From NCBI GenBank assembly GCA_012295275.1, contig CM022670.1:35005301-35069300 (forward strand): 64,000 nucleotides of DNA, read 5' to 3'. Below, in pieces: positions 27,302 through 45,132 of this stretch. This DNA is from Chrysomallon squamiferum (Eukaryota > Mollusca > Gastropoda > Neomphalida > Peltospiridae). The notes below the pieces were generated by a model. The model was not told the origin of the DNA and searched no databases. It was given only the letters and a program-made list of their open reading frames with translations. Position 1 is the stretch's first letter; the number at the start of each line of letters is the position of its first letter. The translations under genes were made by a program, and so were the position numbers.

Positions 27302-27696
27302 TGGTAGGTTACAAAATTCACAGAAATCATAAAGTATATTTTATTTATCGTTTCTTTTATTTTCAATTTTCTTTCGTGTTACATCGATCAATAATTCATT
27401 AAGACTCTTTACTTTTGTTTTTGGTGTTGCTATTATACTGCATACATTTTAAATTTAATGATAAAATTTGTTTAAACCTATCATTGATAAACAATAATAA
27501 TACCGGAAGTATTTCTGAGAATCCATCGGTTATCACAAGTCTCACTAAAATAACTTTTCAGACCATTCAGTGGAGACGCCACAAATTTAAAACCGGCAGT
27601 AATCCCAGAAAAAGGATCGAATGCACATATGGGTCCAACTGCTACCAAAGACAGACAATATAATAAGCATAATAAATTTAGCCATTTGATGTTCAT
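20187..27696 (-). CDS. Torsin-family AAA+ ATPase, copy B
   Basis: Five minus-strand exons: 27504-27696, 26934-27199, 22416-22591, 21258-21382 and 20187-20458. They total 1032 nt (343 residues plus stop), with the same phases as copy A. Signal sequence, [19 protein letters not shown] and GCK are all intact. Compared with copy A, the segment between signal peptide and AAA+ core differs most, including a net loss of four residues ([11 protein letters not shown] against [15 protein letters not shown]), and the tail ends MMDKI instead of MLE. The Walker B exon is nearly identical in both copies, as is the adjacent intron, which may reflect gene conversion. Intron 2 is 4.3 kb because it holds an inverted-repeat element. 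Head-to-head with the full TMEM144 gene. Confidence 0.95.
22971..23397 (+). repeat. Left inverted arm
   Basis: Its reverse complement matches 25588-26036 with scattered substitutions and small indels. Shared blocks include CTTGTATACAACAAATGGCC, AGATTAATTAATAGTCATTC, TTAAACCCGACTGTACTCAG and CCTCATATCTCAGGAACTAC. Confidence 0.85.
23765..24500. repeat. Cryptically simple trinucleotide-rich region
   Basis: Mixed TAC/CTA/ATT/CAC/CAT triplets without one fixed unit. It gives open frames rich in Leu or Val on both strands, which I do not regard as genes. Confidence 0.8.
24588..25310 (+). pseudogene. Decayed element-encoded protein (HGK..CDG type)
   Basis: Pieces of one protein appear in shifting frames. 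The first reads [20 protein letters not shown] and then [14 protein letters not shown], then jumps frame to [11 protein letters not shown] third piece, 24774-24953, reads [20 protein letters not shown] and ends PVSSSV. A fourth, 25080-25310, reads [20 protein letters not shown], then [12 protein letters not shown], a stop, and [19 protein letters not shown]. From memory, the combination SHGKGxCDGxGGxxKR with a C-terminal HPHGPSxxFxWP...CWVP domain recurs in uncharacterised predicted proteins of invertebrate genomes and behaves like a repeat-encoded family. I cannot name it. At least two frameshifts and several stops make it dead. Confidence 0.55.
25588..26036 (-). repeat. Right inverted arm
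   Basis: Inverted copy of the left arm. Its outer tip is also present, alone, in torsin A intron 2 at 15972-16068. Confidence 0.85.
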
Positions 27697-27880
27697 GTTG
27701 ATATCGAAAGTACTCTAGCTTGAGACCGAGAAGTATTACGCTTCACAAAATCATCATTGGGCGGACATTATAAATAGAAGTAAATCCATTAATTTTACGT
27801 CCACTATATAACTAATCGCTCAAAAAGCTGATTAACTAATAAATATTATTTTCGTCTGGTTAAATTTCATAAGATTATTA

Positions 27881-27955
27881 TGGAATGGAATGGAAAAAAA
27901 TTAACGTGCTAATCAGAGCAAGCTGTTGTTAAGCACGCTTTCTGTAAGATTATTA
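27881..27955. other. 75-bp insertion flanked by an 11-bp direct repeat
   Basis: TAAGATTATTA occurs at 27870-27880 and again at 27945-27955. Block A has a single related site (TAAGTTTATTG). The insert has an inner CGTGCT/AGCACG inverted repeat. This is the footprint expected of a small mobile insertion with a target-site duplication. Confidence 0.6.
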
Positions 27956-28021
27956 GTAGTTCTACACCGTTATATGCTACATAATTATATTACTCGTACA
28001 AAAATGTTCAAAAACGTTGTC

Positions 28022-28032
28022 TGCGCATGCGA
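28022..28032. promoter_or_regulatory. NRF-1-like site in the bidirectional promoter
   Basis: TGCGCATGCGA matches the NRF-1 palindrome (TGCGCATGCGCA) except at the end. NRF-1 sites are common in bidirectional animal promoters. Block A has TGCGCAAGCGA at 17703-17713. Confidence 0.5.
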
Positions 28033-28101
28033 AATAGAATAACACTTCTACACTGTCAACAGAGTTATCTCTTCTTCTAATTGAGAACCATTATCTGGAC
28101 A

Positions 28102-28111
28102 GTCACGTGAC
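28102..28111. promoter_or_regulatory. CLEAR-type E-box palindrome
   Basis: GTCACGTGAC is the perfect 10-bp palindrome described for TFEB/MITF-type bHLH-Zip factors (CLEAR element). Block A has GTCACATGAC at 17781-17790. Function is inferred from sequence and location only. Confidence 0.45.
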
Positions 28112-28580
28112 GGATCACCATCACATGATAAAGTTACAACACAGGGTAAACTGCACAAAATGGATATTGGATTTTTAGGTTTTTTCAGTTTGTTGTGATT
28201 CACCTAGGTAAAGATTCAAACTAATATTACTTAAATAATTTCACATACCAATAGACAGTATGATAATGAGTTACCATCGTACATGTAATGATTATTAAGA
28301 TAATATTTAATATTCATTATTACTTCACGTAAGTTTGTCACAAAATAATTATTAACTGTCAATGCATTGCCACATAGGTATGTATTATTGTATCCTATAT
28401 TCGATGTAACGCAAAATAAACAGATAAAATAATAAACATTATGAACATAGCAACAGTAGTAAATTAATAATTTTGAGAATAATATTTCAGCACAATCCTT
28501 GTTCATTTATATAAAATTTCAAAAACTGTTTGAAATAATCTTTATACTCCATCAGTTTTATTAGTAACTGTAAAAAATGG

Positions 28581-28626
<46 letters not shown>

Positions 28627-28861
28627 TTGTTTAGTTGCTTTAAAAAGAAACTTGAAAATACAGTTTATGCAATATTGTTACATACATGTATATTAATATA
28701 TAGCATCACTCAGCCACTTAGTTTTGCTTAACAAAGTTCAATATAATATCAGAATTTAATATTACACATAATGCAGCTATACAGAACAAATAAATAAGGT
28801 GCCAGAACAAATAAATTGCAAAGGTGCCCAGTGCTTTTTTCCCTACAACCATTACTTTAAT

Positions 28862-28863
<2 letters not shown>

Positions 28864-28921
<58 letters not shown>
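28864..28921. repeat. (CT)n tract upstream of TMEM144
   Basis: About 29 CT units, retained in both duplicated promoters although the immediate flanks differ. Confidence 0.95.
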
Positions 28922-28924
<3 letters not shown>

Positions 28925-29270
28925 ACAAATTAAATGATTCTATGTGCTATTTCATGAATATAATTGTATGGAGATAACCTACTTTGGTGTTCTGGTTTCA
29001 TGAACAATTGACAAAACTGGTTTTCTAATCAGATAGAAATTTACAACATTTTTCAAATGTCATCAATCGTTACATATATAATTTTGTTAGATTGCAAATA
29101 TTCACTTTTGGAATAGATTGTTCATAAATTTAATTTTAAGAAGAAAAAAAGTCAGGAAAATAATTAGCAAATGACTGTATTTAGTGAAATTTTTTTTTAA
29201 ATTTTTCTTATTTAATGTTTTTTTTTTGAATGAATGTTTTATCTGTTTTATTAAGATAATCTCTGTCAGC

Positions 29271-35684
<6,414 letters not shown>

Positions 35685-38350
35685 ATCAACTGAAAATCTG
35701 CATTTTACATTTCATCTGTTACCATCTCTACCTTAGCTTGTACTGTGAATCAGGGACCCAGATAATAAATAATAGTGTGGGTTTGCACAATATAATCTGA
35801 ACTGAGCATCATAGTCACTGCAAACTGATTAATGTGACGTCTTGTAGATTTTACTAAAATCTGTGGACCATCAGTAGAATTTTAAATTGCCTTTGTTTTT
35901 GTTAAGTTTTCTATTTATTATATAAATCTTCACTGAATATATATATATCACACACACAGAGGGATACATAGAGACATATCAGTGATGTATGTCATGTGCT
36001 ATCTTTTCTGAAATCCTAGGATAAGCCATTTAAAGTTATTAGCTGCTTTAAAAATAACCCAAAAGAAACTGAAGTATTGTACATCTTTTCTGTTTATAAT
36101 TTGACTTATTTTGCAAACTATGTAATTTTAAAAATCTGCTGTAGAGAACAATAGTAACATTGCTCGTAGTGTCTGAAGTTGTAAAATAAAATATTTTGAA
36201 ATATAACAAAACATTTAAAATGTCCCCCTTAAATATTCATTTTTTTTTACTTCAAAAGATAATTATAAATATATTTGTTATTGATACTGAGTTAGAACAA
36301 AAAATTGGTAATAATAATTTATGAAAAATACTCCATTAGATTTCAGTATTATTAGAGTATACTGCTTTCTGAGTTCATAAATCATGTGTATAGCTGTATT
36401 TTGAATTATTTAATTTTCATTAATCTTTATTATACATTTATCCAACAATGGGTCAAACCAACACATTCAGTTATTTTAGTGCCAGTAATTTCTTAATAAT
36501 ATAAAAATTTTGGTGCCAATGTTTAAAATTTCTTAATAATATAAAAATGAAATCACTACAATAATGTCATTCCTTATTTGAAATATGGATCTGCTCTTGT
36601 GATTTCAGCTTTTTATACATCCAGTAAATTTGTTTGGTATTATCCTTTTAAGAAAGATTTTTTTTTTTTTTTTATATATAAGGTGCTTTGGTTGTTCATC
36701 TGTTGTTATAAAACTTTCCTTTAGACATGACAATTGATTACTTTGTTAAAATTTCTTGTTCCATGTGAAAATGTTGTTATTTATAATTTAAAAAAAATAT
36801 ATATATAAATACTTTAGTAAATGGAAGTAACAATACATATTCAGAGTGTGTGTCACTTGACATGTCTGTCCTGTATTCAGATCTTGGAATGAATGACTGG
36901 GTGTTTGTACTTGGTAATATCTAAGTGGTTTAGAACAATGTTTATCAACATACACCCACATGATGGCAGTTTGAATATAATGTATTAAAAACAAAATTTT
37001 CTGATCCTTTGAATATCAACAGCCAAGAAATCCTGCAATGCAAAATAAGTAAATTATTAAATTTAAATTGACTTGTTTTATGAAATATATTAAATAATTA
37101 AACACCCCCCCCCACACACATACAGGTCTGTTATACATTTTAAACATTATCAGGACTTGGATTGTTTTTATGCAAAATTAGGCATTAAAAGCTTTGAGAT
37201 ATTTAGGTCTTGTGTGACCCCCACCCCAAAAAAAAGGGTTTAGAAGCACAAACTTAGAATTTCATAAATAGATTTTAAGACAATTCATGTTGAAATTATT
37301 AATGTATATTTTTTAACGAAATTAAATATAATAAAAAGTTGTTTCTGGTTCTGAAAGATTTTATCAGCTTGGTACATCATTATAAAATCTAGACTCCTTC
37401 CTTATTTCCAGTCTTGTTTTCAGCATGTTATCTGAGCCATTTACAACTCACAGTCTGTTAAATCCAGAAACATGATCTCAGTATCCAGATTGTTACATTC
37501 CTATTCATGTTAATGTTTGTTAAGCACATTGTTATAATTTTATCTAATTTAGGGTATCAGTATTTTCCAAGCAAATTCCTCACATTCTACATTAATTAAT
37601 AATATTTGCAATATTAATAATAAGTAGTGATCGATTATTTAACCCACACAAATATTGTGATATTTACTCTCAGATATGCTTACAGCATCAAATCTCAGTA
37701 GTGTATGTTTTATGTGTGTCTGTATGTTTGTATGTCTATATAAATAAAAGTATGCAGGTCATTGTATGTGTATCTGTTATACTAATGGTGTGTTTTTGTT
37801 GCTTTTTTAATTCATAATTTAAATGAGAATTCACTATTTTATTTATTTACTTTTTTGGTTATTTAACAGAACACAATTTTATAAGCTCAAAATAACGAAA
37901 ATTATTCAAATTTATTGACAGAACATTTATTTATTTTGGTTTTATTTTTAAAATTATATTTTTTTGCTAATTGTATTTGTTTGTTGTTTCAATTAACAGT
38001 TTCTAAAGAAAATAAAAACTTTTCACATAGTTTCCTACTTGTGTTTTGAAATGTATATTTAAAACAGTATCTGAAAACAGAAAGGAAAGATTTAAATAAT
38101 TTTTAATTATTAACATCACTTTTATTATTTTTAAAAATAATAATAAAGATTAAGAATCCTTCATTTGAAATTCAGATACCTGAAACTCTTTTTGACCAGC
38201 TGAGATAAACCTGTAACAATAAAACAAGAATATCCAAAACATAATAATTAAACTGATATTTTATTATATGTATTTACAAATCAAGATATAAGTACTTGTA
38301 TGTAATGCCAGTGTTTGTGTGTAAATGGCTGAATCGCAGAAACGATTGTG
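35685..38350. other. Spacer between convergent TMEM144 and the LU-domain gene
   Basis: AT-rich, with no supportable gene. It contains the 3' UTRs of both genes and short poly(T), (TA)n and (C)n runs near 36658, 36797 and 37105. Confidence 0.6.
36185..36190 (+). other. Possible TMEM144 poly(A) signal
   Basis: AATAAA about 500 bp past the stop; another AATAAA lies at about 35764. Neither is confirmed. Confidence 0.4.
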
Positions 38351-39542
38351 CTATGCTGACATGTACAAGTTTGGTGGTACAATTTCTGATGCATTGCTGT
38401 TGCACCAGCTGTCTGTACAGCAGTATGTGCATGTCAGGTCTTTGCTGTTGAGGCCGTTGTCAATATTAAGACAATCGTCTGAGTGAGATGTTTGTTGCAA
38501 CCATTCTCGTTTGCAGGCTGAGATAGATTTACAACTGAAAATGAATAGAAAAGAGAACTTTTAAATAAACAACTGTCTTTCAATAAATAAATAAATAAAT
38601 AAATAAAAATGAAATGAAATGAAATTAAATAAAAAAAAAAAAAATTAAAAAAAAATTAAAATAAATAAAATTAGATTAAATAAAATAAATTAAATAAAGA
38701 TTGGGTCAGGAATTAGAGTTATATGATAATGTTAAATTTAAAATAATTATTTAGCAAAACAACAGCAACAATGCACAGAGCTTTAGTCAGTTACAACAGT
38801 GGGTTAATCATTTAAATCATTCTGTAAATGAATATTACATTAAATTAAATTAAATTAAATAATTAAATTAAATTATTAAATTAAATTATTTAAATTAAAA
38901 ATAAAATAAACAATTTTTTTTTAAAAAGAATAATAATAATAATAATAATAATAAAACAAACTACATACCCCTTTTGGAAATGGGTCAGTTCAAAACCCTG
39001 GGTAACAGCAGTGACATAACAAAGGTCATTGTGTTCACAGCTTTCTTGTTGTGGGTTTATGATGCACTGCTGGAGTCCATCACAGGATGCACACATCACT
39101 AAAACCAAGGACACACCCAGTTACAAATGTACAGTTACTTATATGATGTCAGGAACGAAAATTTATATCTACTCATTACAAAAATTAGATGTATGAAACA
39201 AAAAAAGCAACAATAACTCAATTATTTTATTTAATATTTATTACTATATAGTTTTTCTTTAATGTTTATTATTATACAGTTTTTATTTAATATTTGTTAT
39301 TATAGTATTTTATGCAGTATTTATTATTCCATTATTTAATTTAGTATTCATTGCTGCATTGTTTTTTTGTTGTGTTAGTTTTACTAAATATAATAACCTG
39401 GTTGTGGTGTTGTACTTGAAGAAGTTGTCTCAGTTGTTGTCTTTGTTTGCTCCTTTGAGGTCATCGTCACGGTTGTTCTGGCTATGTTGTAGATTGGTTG
39501 AAAATATATTTTAGAAATATTAGATGAAATATCTGTTAATTT

Positions 39543-39635
<93 letters not shown>

Positions 39636-40933
39636 CTTAAAACTAAATAGAAAGAAATTTCAGAATAATATTTACCTGAGTTTGGGTTTTTAGTTGTGAT
39701 CCAGAGAGAGTAGATAATATTTCTAAATAAATTTTCTTCCACATATACTGGAAATTGAGGGAAAAAAAACAAACAAACAGAATAAAGAAATAGATTTTAA
39801 AATTAATCAAGTAACTTTTATCCACATCTGTATTCACTATTAGATGTAACAAACTTTTAAAATTTATTTTATATTTTAAATAGTTTTACATAACTTAAAA
39901 TTATTTTTCATATATATAAAGAGGTATTTTCTGTCAGGTAAAGTATATCTCCTCCACTCTAAACCTCTTCCTCCAAAACCATTACTTATTTTTATCAATG
40001 TCTTTCATATGATGTGTGTTTTAATAATGATAACATTGTGAACAACTGCTACAGACAATAACAGTAACAACAATAACAACAACAACAACTTCAATAACAA
40101 AAATAAAAATGATAATAATGATGATGATGATGATGATAATAATAATATTGTTAATAATAATAAAATATAGTAAATATGATAATAATGAGTGATAACTACA
40201 AATTAATAATGTAATTATCATAATTATCACAATAGTAATGATGATGACCATGGTGTTGACGATGATGAAGTAGGTAATCTGATCAAAGTGTAAGACAGAT
40301 TTTCAACTTACGTCTGTATTCAGAAATAAGTTTCAGAAGGCATGGCTCAGTGACACCAGGAAGTCGTAAAACTACATCTGAAACTAAGTAATTTTATAAA
40401 ATTGTAAATTACATTGTTAACTGTGAAATATAATTATTGAAATGATTAGTAGACAGATATACTGATAGATAGATAGATAGATAGATAGACAGACTAATTG
40501 ATAGATGCACAGATCTGTCAATATCTATCTCTCTATTATCTATCTATTTATCTATCAATGTATGTGTATATGTGTGTTAGTGTGTGCATGTGTGAATATA
40601 AAGATTCATAGATTCACAGATATATAAATAGGCAGAACAACAGACATGTAGATAGAAAGGAAAGACGGAAAAAGAGATACTTTCATTTGGCATGTTATAC
40701 TGCTGTTGACTTCTGCGTTGAAACGCTCCTCCATTTTCCACTGAAAATAACAAAACACAAAAACAAAAATAATTTATTTGGTGGGGAAGTGAGTCTCTAT
40801 TGCATTATAGTAATTTTAAAGGACTGAAAGAAAGAAAAAAAAAAAAAGAGACAGAAAAGGGAGTCAGTGAGTAGTTAACATTCATTCTAACTGACTGATG
40901 GATATAAACAGACAGAAAAAATCAGAGACACAC

Positions 40934-41024
<91 letters not shown>

Positions 41025-41817
41025 GAACGTACGAAACTCGTAAAGTCGCGAAGCAGATTCTGAGGTCAAAGTTTTATTAATGTCTGGTTCAACAAACATC
41101 TTGAAAACAGCACAAGCATCATCTAAAATAACCAAACACACATTATACATTAATATTATACTGCTCCCCTTTACAGAATATGAAATTAAGTTCGTATATT
41201 GACAGTGGTTATAGAAATTTAATAATATTAATAAAGTATGACTGAATGTCGCATTGTTATTGTTACCCTCATATATTACACTTGTAATTTTCGTACTAGT
41301 AATAGAAATAGTAAAAGTAACAGTAATAGTAGTGATTATAGTTGTAATAGTAGAGGTAGTGTTGGTGGTGATAGTAGTTATAATAGCAGAATTAATTATA
41401 ATAATAATATTAATGATGGTTGCAGTAGTAGTATAAAAAATACGTTGCTGGAGTTATAATAATAATGATCATAAGTAGTAATAGTAATAGAAGTGACAGT
41501 AAAACTAATAGCAACAGCAATAGTTATAGTAGAAATAAAAGATGAACAAAAAAAAAAAAAAGTAATAGTAGCAGCAGAATGGTATTAGTAATATAGCAGG
41601 ACTTTGTTTTAGAAAAGCAATAGTAATAGAAGGTAATAGTAGTGCAATGTACAGTAATAGTAATGTTGGATTCAGTAGTAATTACAAAGAAGTACATCTG
41701 ATAACACAAACAAATGTCATACCGGAACACGGAATGAGAATTTTAAATATTTCTACCAGGATCGTTCCAATCTCTAAAGAAACAACAATAATAACAACAA
41801 CAACAACAACAATAATA

Positions 41818-41852
<35 letters not shown>

Positions 41853-43151
41853 AATAATAATAATAACAAATAAAATTAATTAATTAAAAAATACGACAGG
41901 TATAACCATAATAATTTTATAATTTTATGTATGAATGAAAGTTAGGATCTATTTCTGAATTTTATTTGCATATACTCAATCATGGAGAATGAAAGTAATA
42001 AAGGAAAGGTTTTTTGTTTGTTTGTTTTTCAAACTTTAAAGGATGCTGTTTTAAATATAACTTTAATGTACAAGTCGAGTGAAGCTACTAACCCTTTAGT
42101 TTGGCGTTAAATTTTGGCGAAAAATGTATTTTTTAAGATGGTATAAAATCGGAATTTATTTCATATGTTATAATTTAGGTGTAAAAACAATTATGACTCT
42201 GATGATGCGGATGATGATAATTAAGATATTAATGTAAAGAATACAACATTACATTTTATCAACAAACAAATTATTATCAGTTAAGACAAACATAAACTTT
42301 GAAACTGTTATCTCTTTCTACAAACGTAAAATAACAGATAGATGGATAGACATATTAACAAGTAGATAGAAATATATATATATATATATAGATAAAAAAA
42401 AAAAAAAAAATAAGTTAAATTAGAATGAAAACTAGGAAACGAAAAAAAAAATGCTATTATCAACAAACCCAACAAAAAACAATATAAAATTAGAAACACA
42501 CATAAAAAAATAAAAATAAAATAAAATAAATTCCGAATTAAAATACTAAATCAAGCATTGTTCTTTAAAAATAAATATTCTTACCTATATAGTCACTATG
42601 TTCTTTTAACAAATGTATTGCATTATTAACCTCTGTAAAAATAAATAAATAAATAATAATGACAACAACAATAACAATAATAAATAAATAAATCGAATCA
42701 CACACACACACACACAGAGAGAGAGAAAATTATTGTTTTTATTTTTTATTATTATTATTTCAAATGAGATTTTGTGAAAATATAAACAAGTGGTTTACCC
42801 GAATAGTTTTGAGAATTCCAGCATACAGATTTGTTGTCGGGACGAATTTGTAAAATATCTTTGTCTGAAAAAAATGTAATAATAATAATAGTAGTTTCGT
42901 AGTAGTAATAGTAGTAATAGTAGTAGTAATAGTAGTAGTAGTAGTAATAGCAGTAGCAGTAATAAATAAATAAATAGAACGTTATAGATGTTTATATATT
43001 CTTAAATAATCAGAATCCATGTTAATGATTTCATTATGTTTCAAACGTTACATTTATTTCAAGTAACACTCACATGTAAGATGCGATCAATATATTAGAC
43101 CTAATAATATAATAATATTAACCTTTTAGTTAAAACTTTTTGATCCAATTA

Positions 43152-43183
<32 letters not shown>

Positions 43184-43347
43184 GATCTATCTATCTATCT
43201 ATATCTATCTATCTATCTATATATCTATCTGTCTCTGTATATCTATCTCTCTATCTGTCTCTCTGTATATCTATCTGTCTATCTATCTATCTATCTATCT
43301 GTCTGTCTATCTATCTAACCATCTGTGTGTATGTGTGTATGTATATG

Positions 43348-43392
<45 letters not shown>

Positions 43393-43436
43393 GTGAATAT
43401 ATATGTGTGTGTGGATGTGTATTTATGTGTGCAAGT

Positions 43437-43471
<35 letters not shown>

Positions 43472-43730
43472 TAGTATACTCACTCATTTTCTCATAACAG
43501 AAATTACACTGACTGATGCTCTTCATGTTTCCTGCGTTACTCTGAGGTGGTCGGTTTAAACAGGTGACACATACTGCGAGAAACACAAAAGTAAGCGGTT
43601 ATAATAAATTTATTTAATGAACAGGCTATAGTTCTGATGTTGTTGTTGTTGCTGCTACTGCTGTTTTTATTATTATAACTATTAGTATTGTTGTCAACGC
43701 TCTTCCTTTTTATTGTTTTTGTTGTTATTA

Positions 43731-43771
<41 letters not shown>

Positions 43772-44270
43772 GTTGTTGCACTGACCTTACTATTCATAAT
43801 GTTTTAAGTATTACTTATATCTCTTAGATTTGGAAATATGACAGTATAAATCATTTAGTAAAAATAGGAAAGAAAAAAAAAATGTGTTTATAAGTTTCAC
43901 ACAAAATAAATAAATAAATAAATAAATAAATAAAATAAAACAAGAAGCAAATAATCACATTTAAATATGTCCAAATTTGTTACAAATGTAATTTAATATT
44001 TCTATAACCTTATAATGACGAGATACTGACATTCGAAATTTAATATAAAAAAAAGAGATAATAATAATAAAAAAAAAAACATAAAACCGACGTCGCGATC
44101 TGATTACAACAAAATGTTTCTTATTTTTTCTTTGTTCTTTTAATGCTTGCAGAAGGACACCGATATCTTTAGCGTTTGTTCATATTTACGCTGTTTATAT
44201 ACTAGAATAATATTTTCTAAAACTTAAAATGAAAAAACTTACAAATAAAGAAAATTATTTTTGATGTCAT
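38351..44270 (-). CDS. Secreted protein with helical N-terminal region and C-terminal LU (Ly6/uPAR-like) domain
   Basis: Twelve short minus-strand exons: 44243-44270, 43484-43573, 42799-42864, 42585-42632, 41723-41773, 41033-41122, 40681-40740, 40312-40377, 39676-39747, 39398-39481, 38969-39098 and 38351-38534. They total 969 nt, 322 residues plus TAG, and every junction keeps phase. The start MTSKIIFFILCVTC is a signal peptide. Residues ~25-190 contain CNFCYE, SVCWNS, IPCSDDAC and helical-looking stretches (VNNAIHLLKEH, IGTILVEIFKIL, PCLLKLISEYRLYVEENLF); I recognise no domain. A Thr/Ser-rich linker (TTVTMTSKEQTKTTTETTSSSTT) follows. The C-terminal ~100 residues have 12 cysteines (CASC...CYVTA...KGC...CTYCCTDSWCN) ending in the CCxxxxCN signature of LU three-finger domains. 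No GPI-anchor tail is obvious, so release from the cell is likely. Role unknown. Confidence 0.82.
39541..39632. repeat. (CT)n microsatellite in an LU-gene intron
   Basis: About 45 CT units, i.e. GA on the coding strand, in the intron between the ninth and tenth coding exons. Confidence 0.95.
40938..41020. repeat. (GA)n microsatellite beside an LU-gene donor site
   Basis: About 40 GA units, read as CT on the coding strand. It starts 12 bp beyond the GTACGT donor of the sixth exon (exon edge 41033). Confidence 0.95.
43153..43382. repeat. (TATC)n and (TA)n microsatellites
   Basis: TATC/TATCTG units at 43153-43318 and TA units at 43356-43382, in the first part of LU-gene intron 2. Confidence 0.9.
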
Positions 44271-45073
44271 TCTGCAAATTAATGAACGTCAACGTTGACC
44301 GCAGCTTAACACGTGGGAACTGTCGCACCTGTTAGAAAATAGCAGACGATAGGAAATTGTCTTATAGTGTTAAACATATAACGCGACCTTTTGCTAAAAC
44401 CAGTTTATGAACAGCGGGCAGTGTGAAAAAGGCACATATTTGTAGATACATTAAGAATATCTTACACATGTCTGCCTTACTTTTGAACTAGACCAGTCCG
44501 TAAATGATATACTAATAAAAACAGACAATAATTTTCTCAGAATATTAAAATTTTCTAATATAAATTTACCTTATTCTTAAAGAGATACGTCTGTGAATAT
44601 ACTTTATTACTTTCCTTCAGATATTGACATGTTTGTGTCCTCTGTAAACAGTTAATTCAGTGAATTTAGAAAATTCTGAAAACGAGATATTGTTAATAAT
44701 GAACTATTTCTCAAAAACAGAAAATGTATTTTCTAATGTCTGAAGGAAGGATACTGTTTAAATAAAATTTATAATGGTGCAAGCAGTGTAAATATTGTAT
44801 TTTCAAGCAATTGTTTTATTTTTTACTGTTACTAGTCTTTGTTAATGATAAAGTAAGTCAATAAAATATCAAGTCATTTGATTTTAATATTTTTAATTTA
44901 ATTTAATTTAATTTAATTTAATTTATTTATTTTGTGATTTTGTGAAAATGATGTCAATAACAAAACTTTTGAAATGAGAAATGCGACAGAAATGTGACAG
45001 GAATATAAAATTAATAATCAGCAAGAAACAGTACAATATAATTATGACTAATGAACAAATAATTTTAAGGAAA

Positions 45074-45132
<59 letters not shown>

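Larger units (their letters stand above)
27697..29270. promoter_or_regulatory. Bidirectional promoter region, torsin B / TMEM144
   Basis: Head-to-head spacer of 1.57 kb. It contains an NRF-1-like and a CLEAR-like palindrome, a 75-bp insertion relative to block A, the conserved possible 5' UTR donor CACCTAG|GTAAAG at 28208, an (ATT)n tract at 28578-28626 and a (CT)n tract at 28864-28921. A splice acceptor (TTATTAAG or CTGTCAG) lies just before the TMEM144 ATG, implying a non-coding first exon. Confidence 0.55.

Noticed and set aside
43140-43559. 139-codon plus-strand ORF rich in Tyr, Leu and Ile
   Set aside because: Translation of (TATC)n and (TA)n repeats; the real coding strand here is minus (exon 43484-43573).
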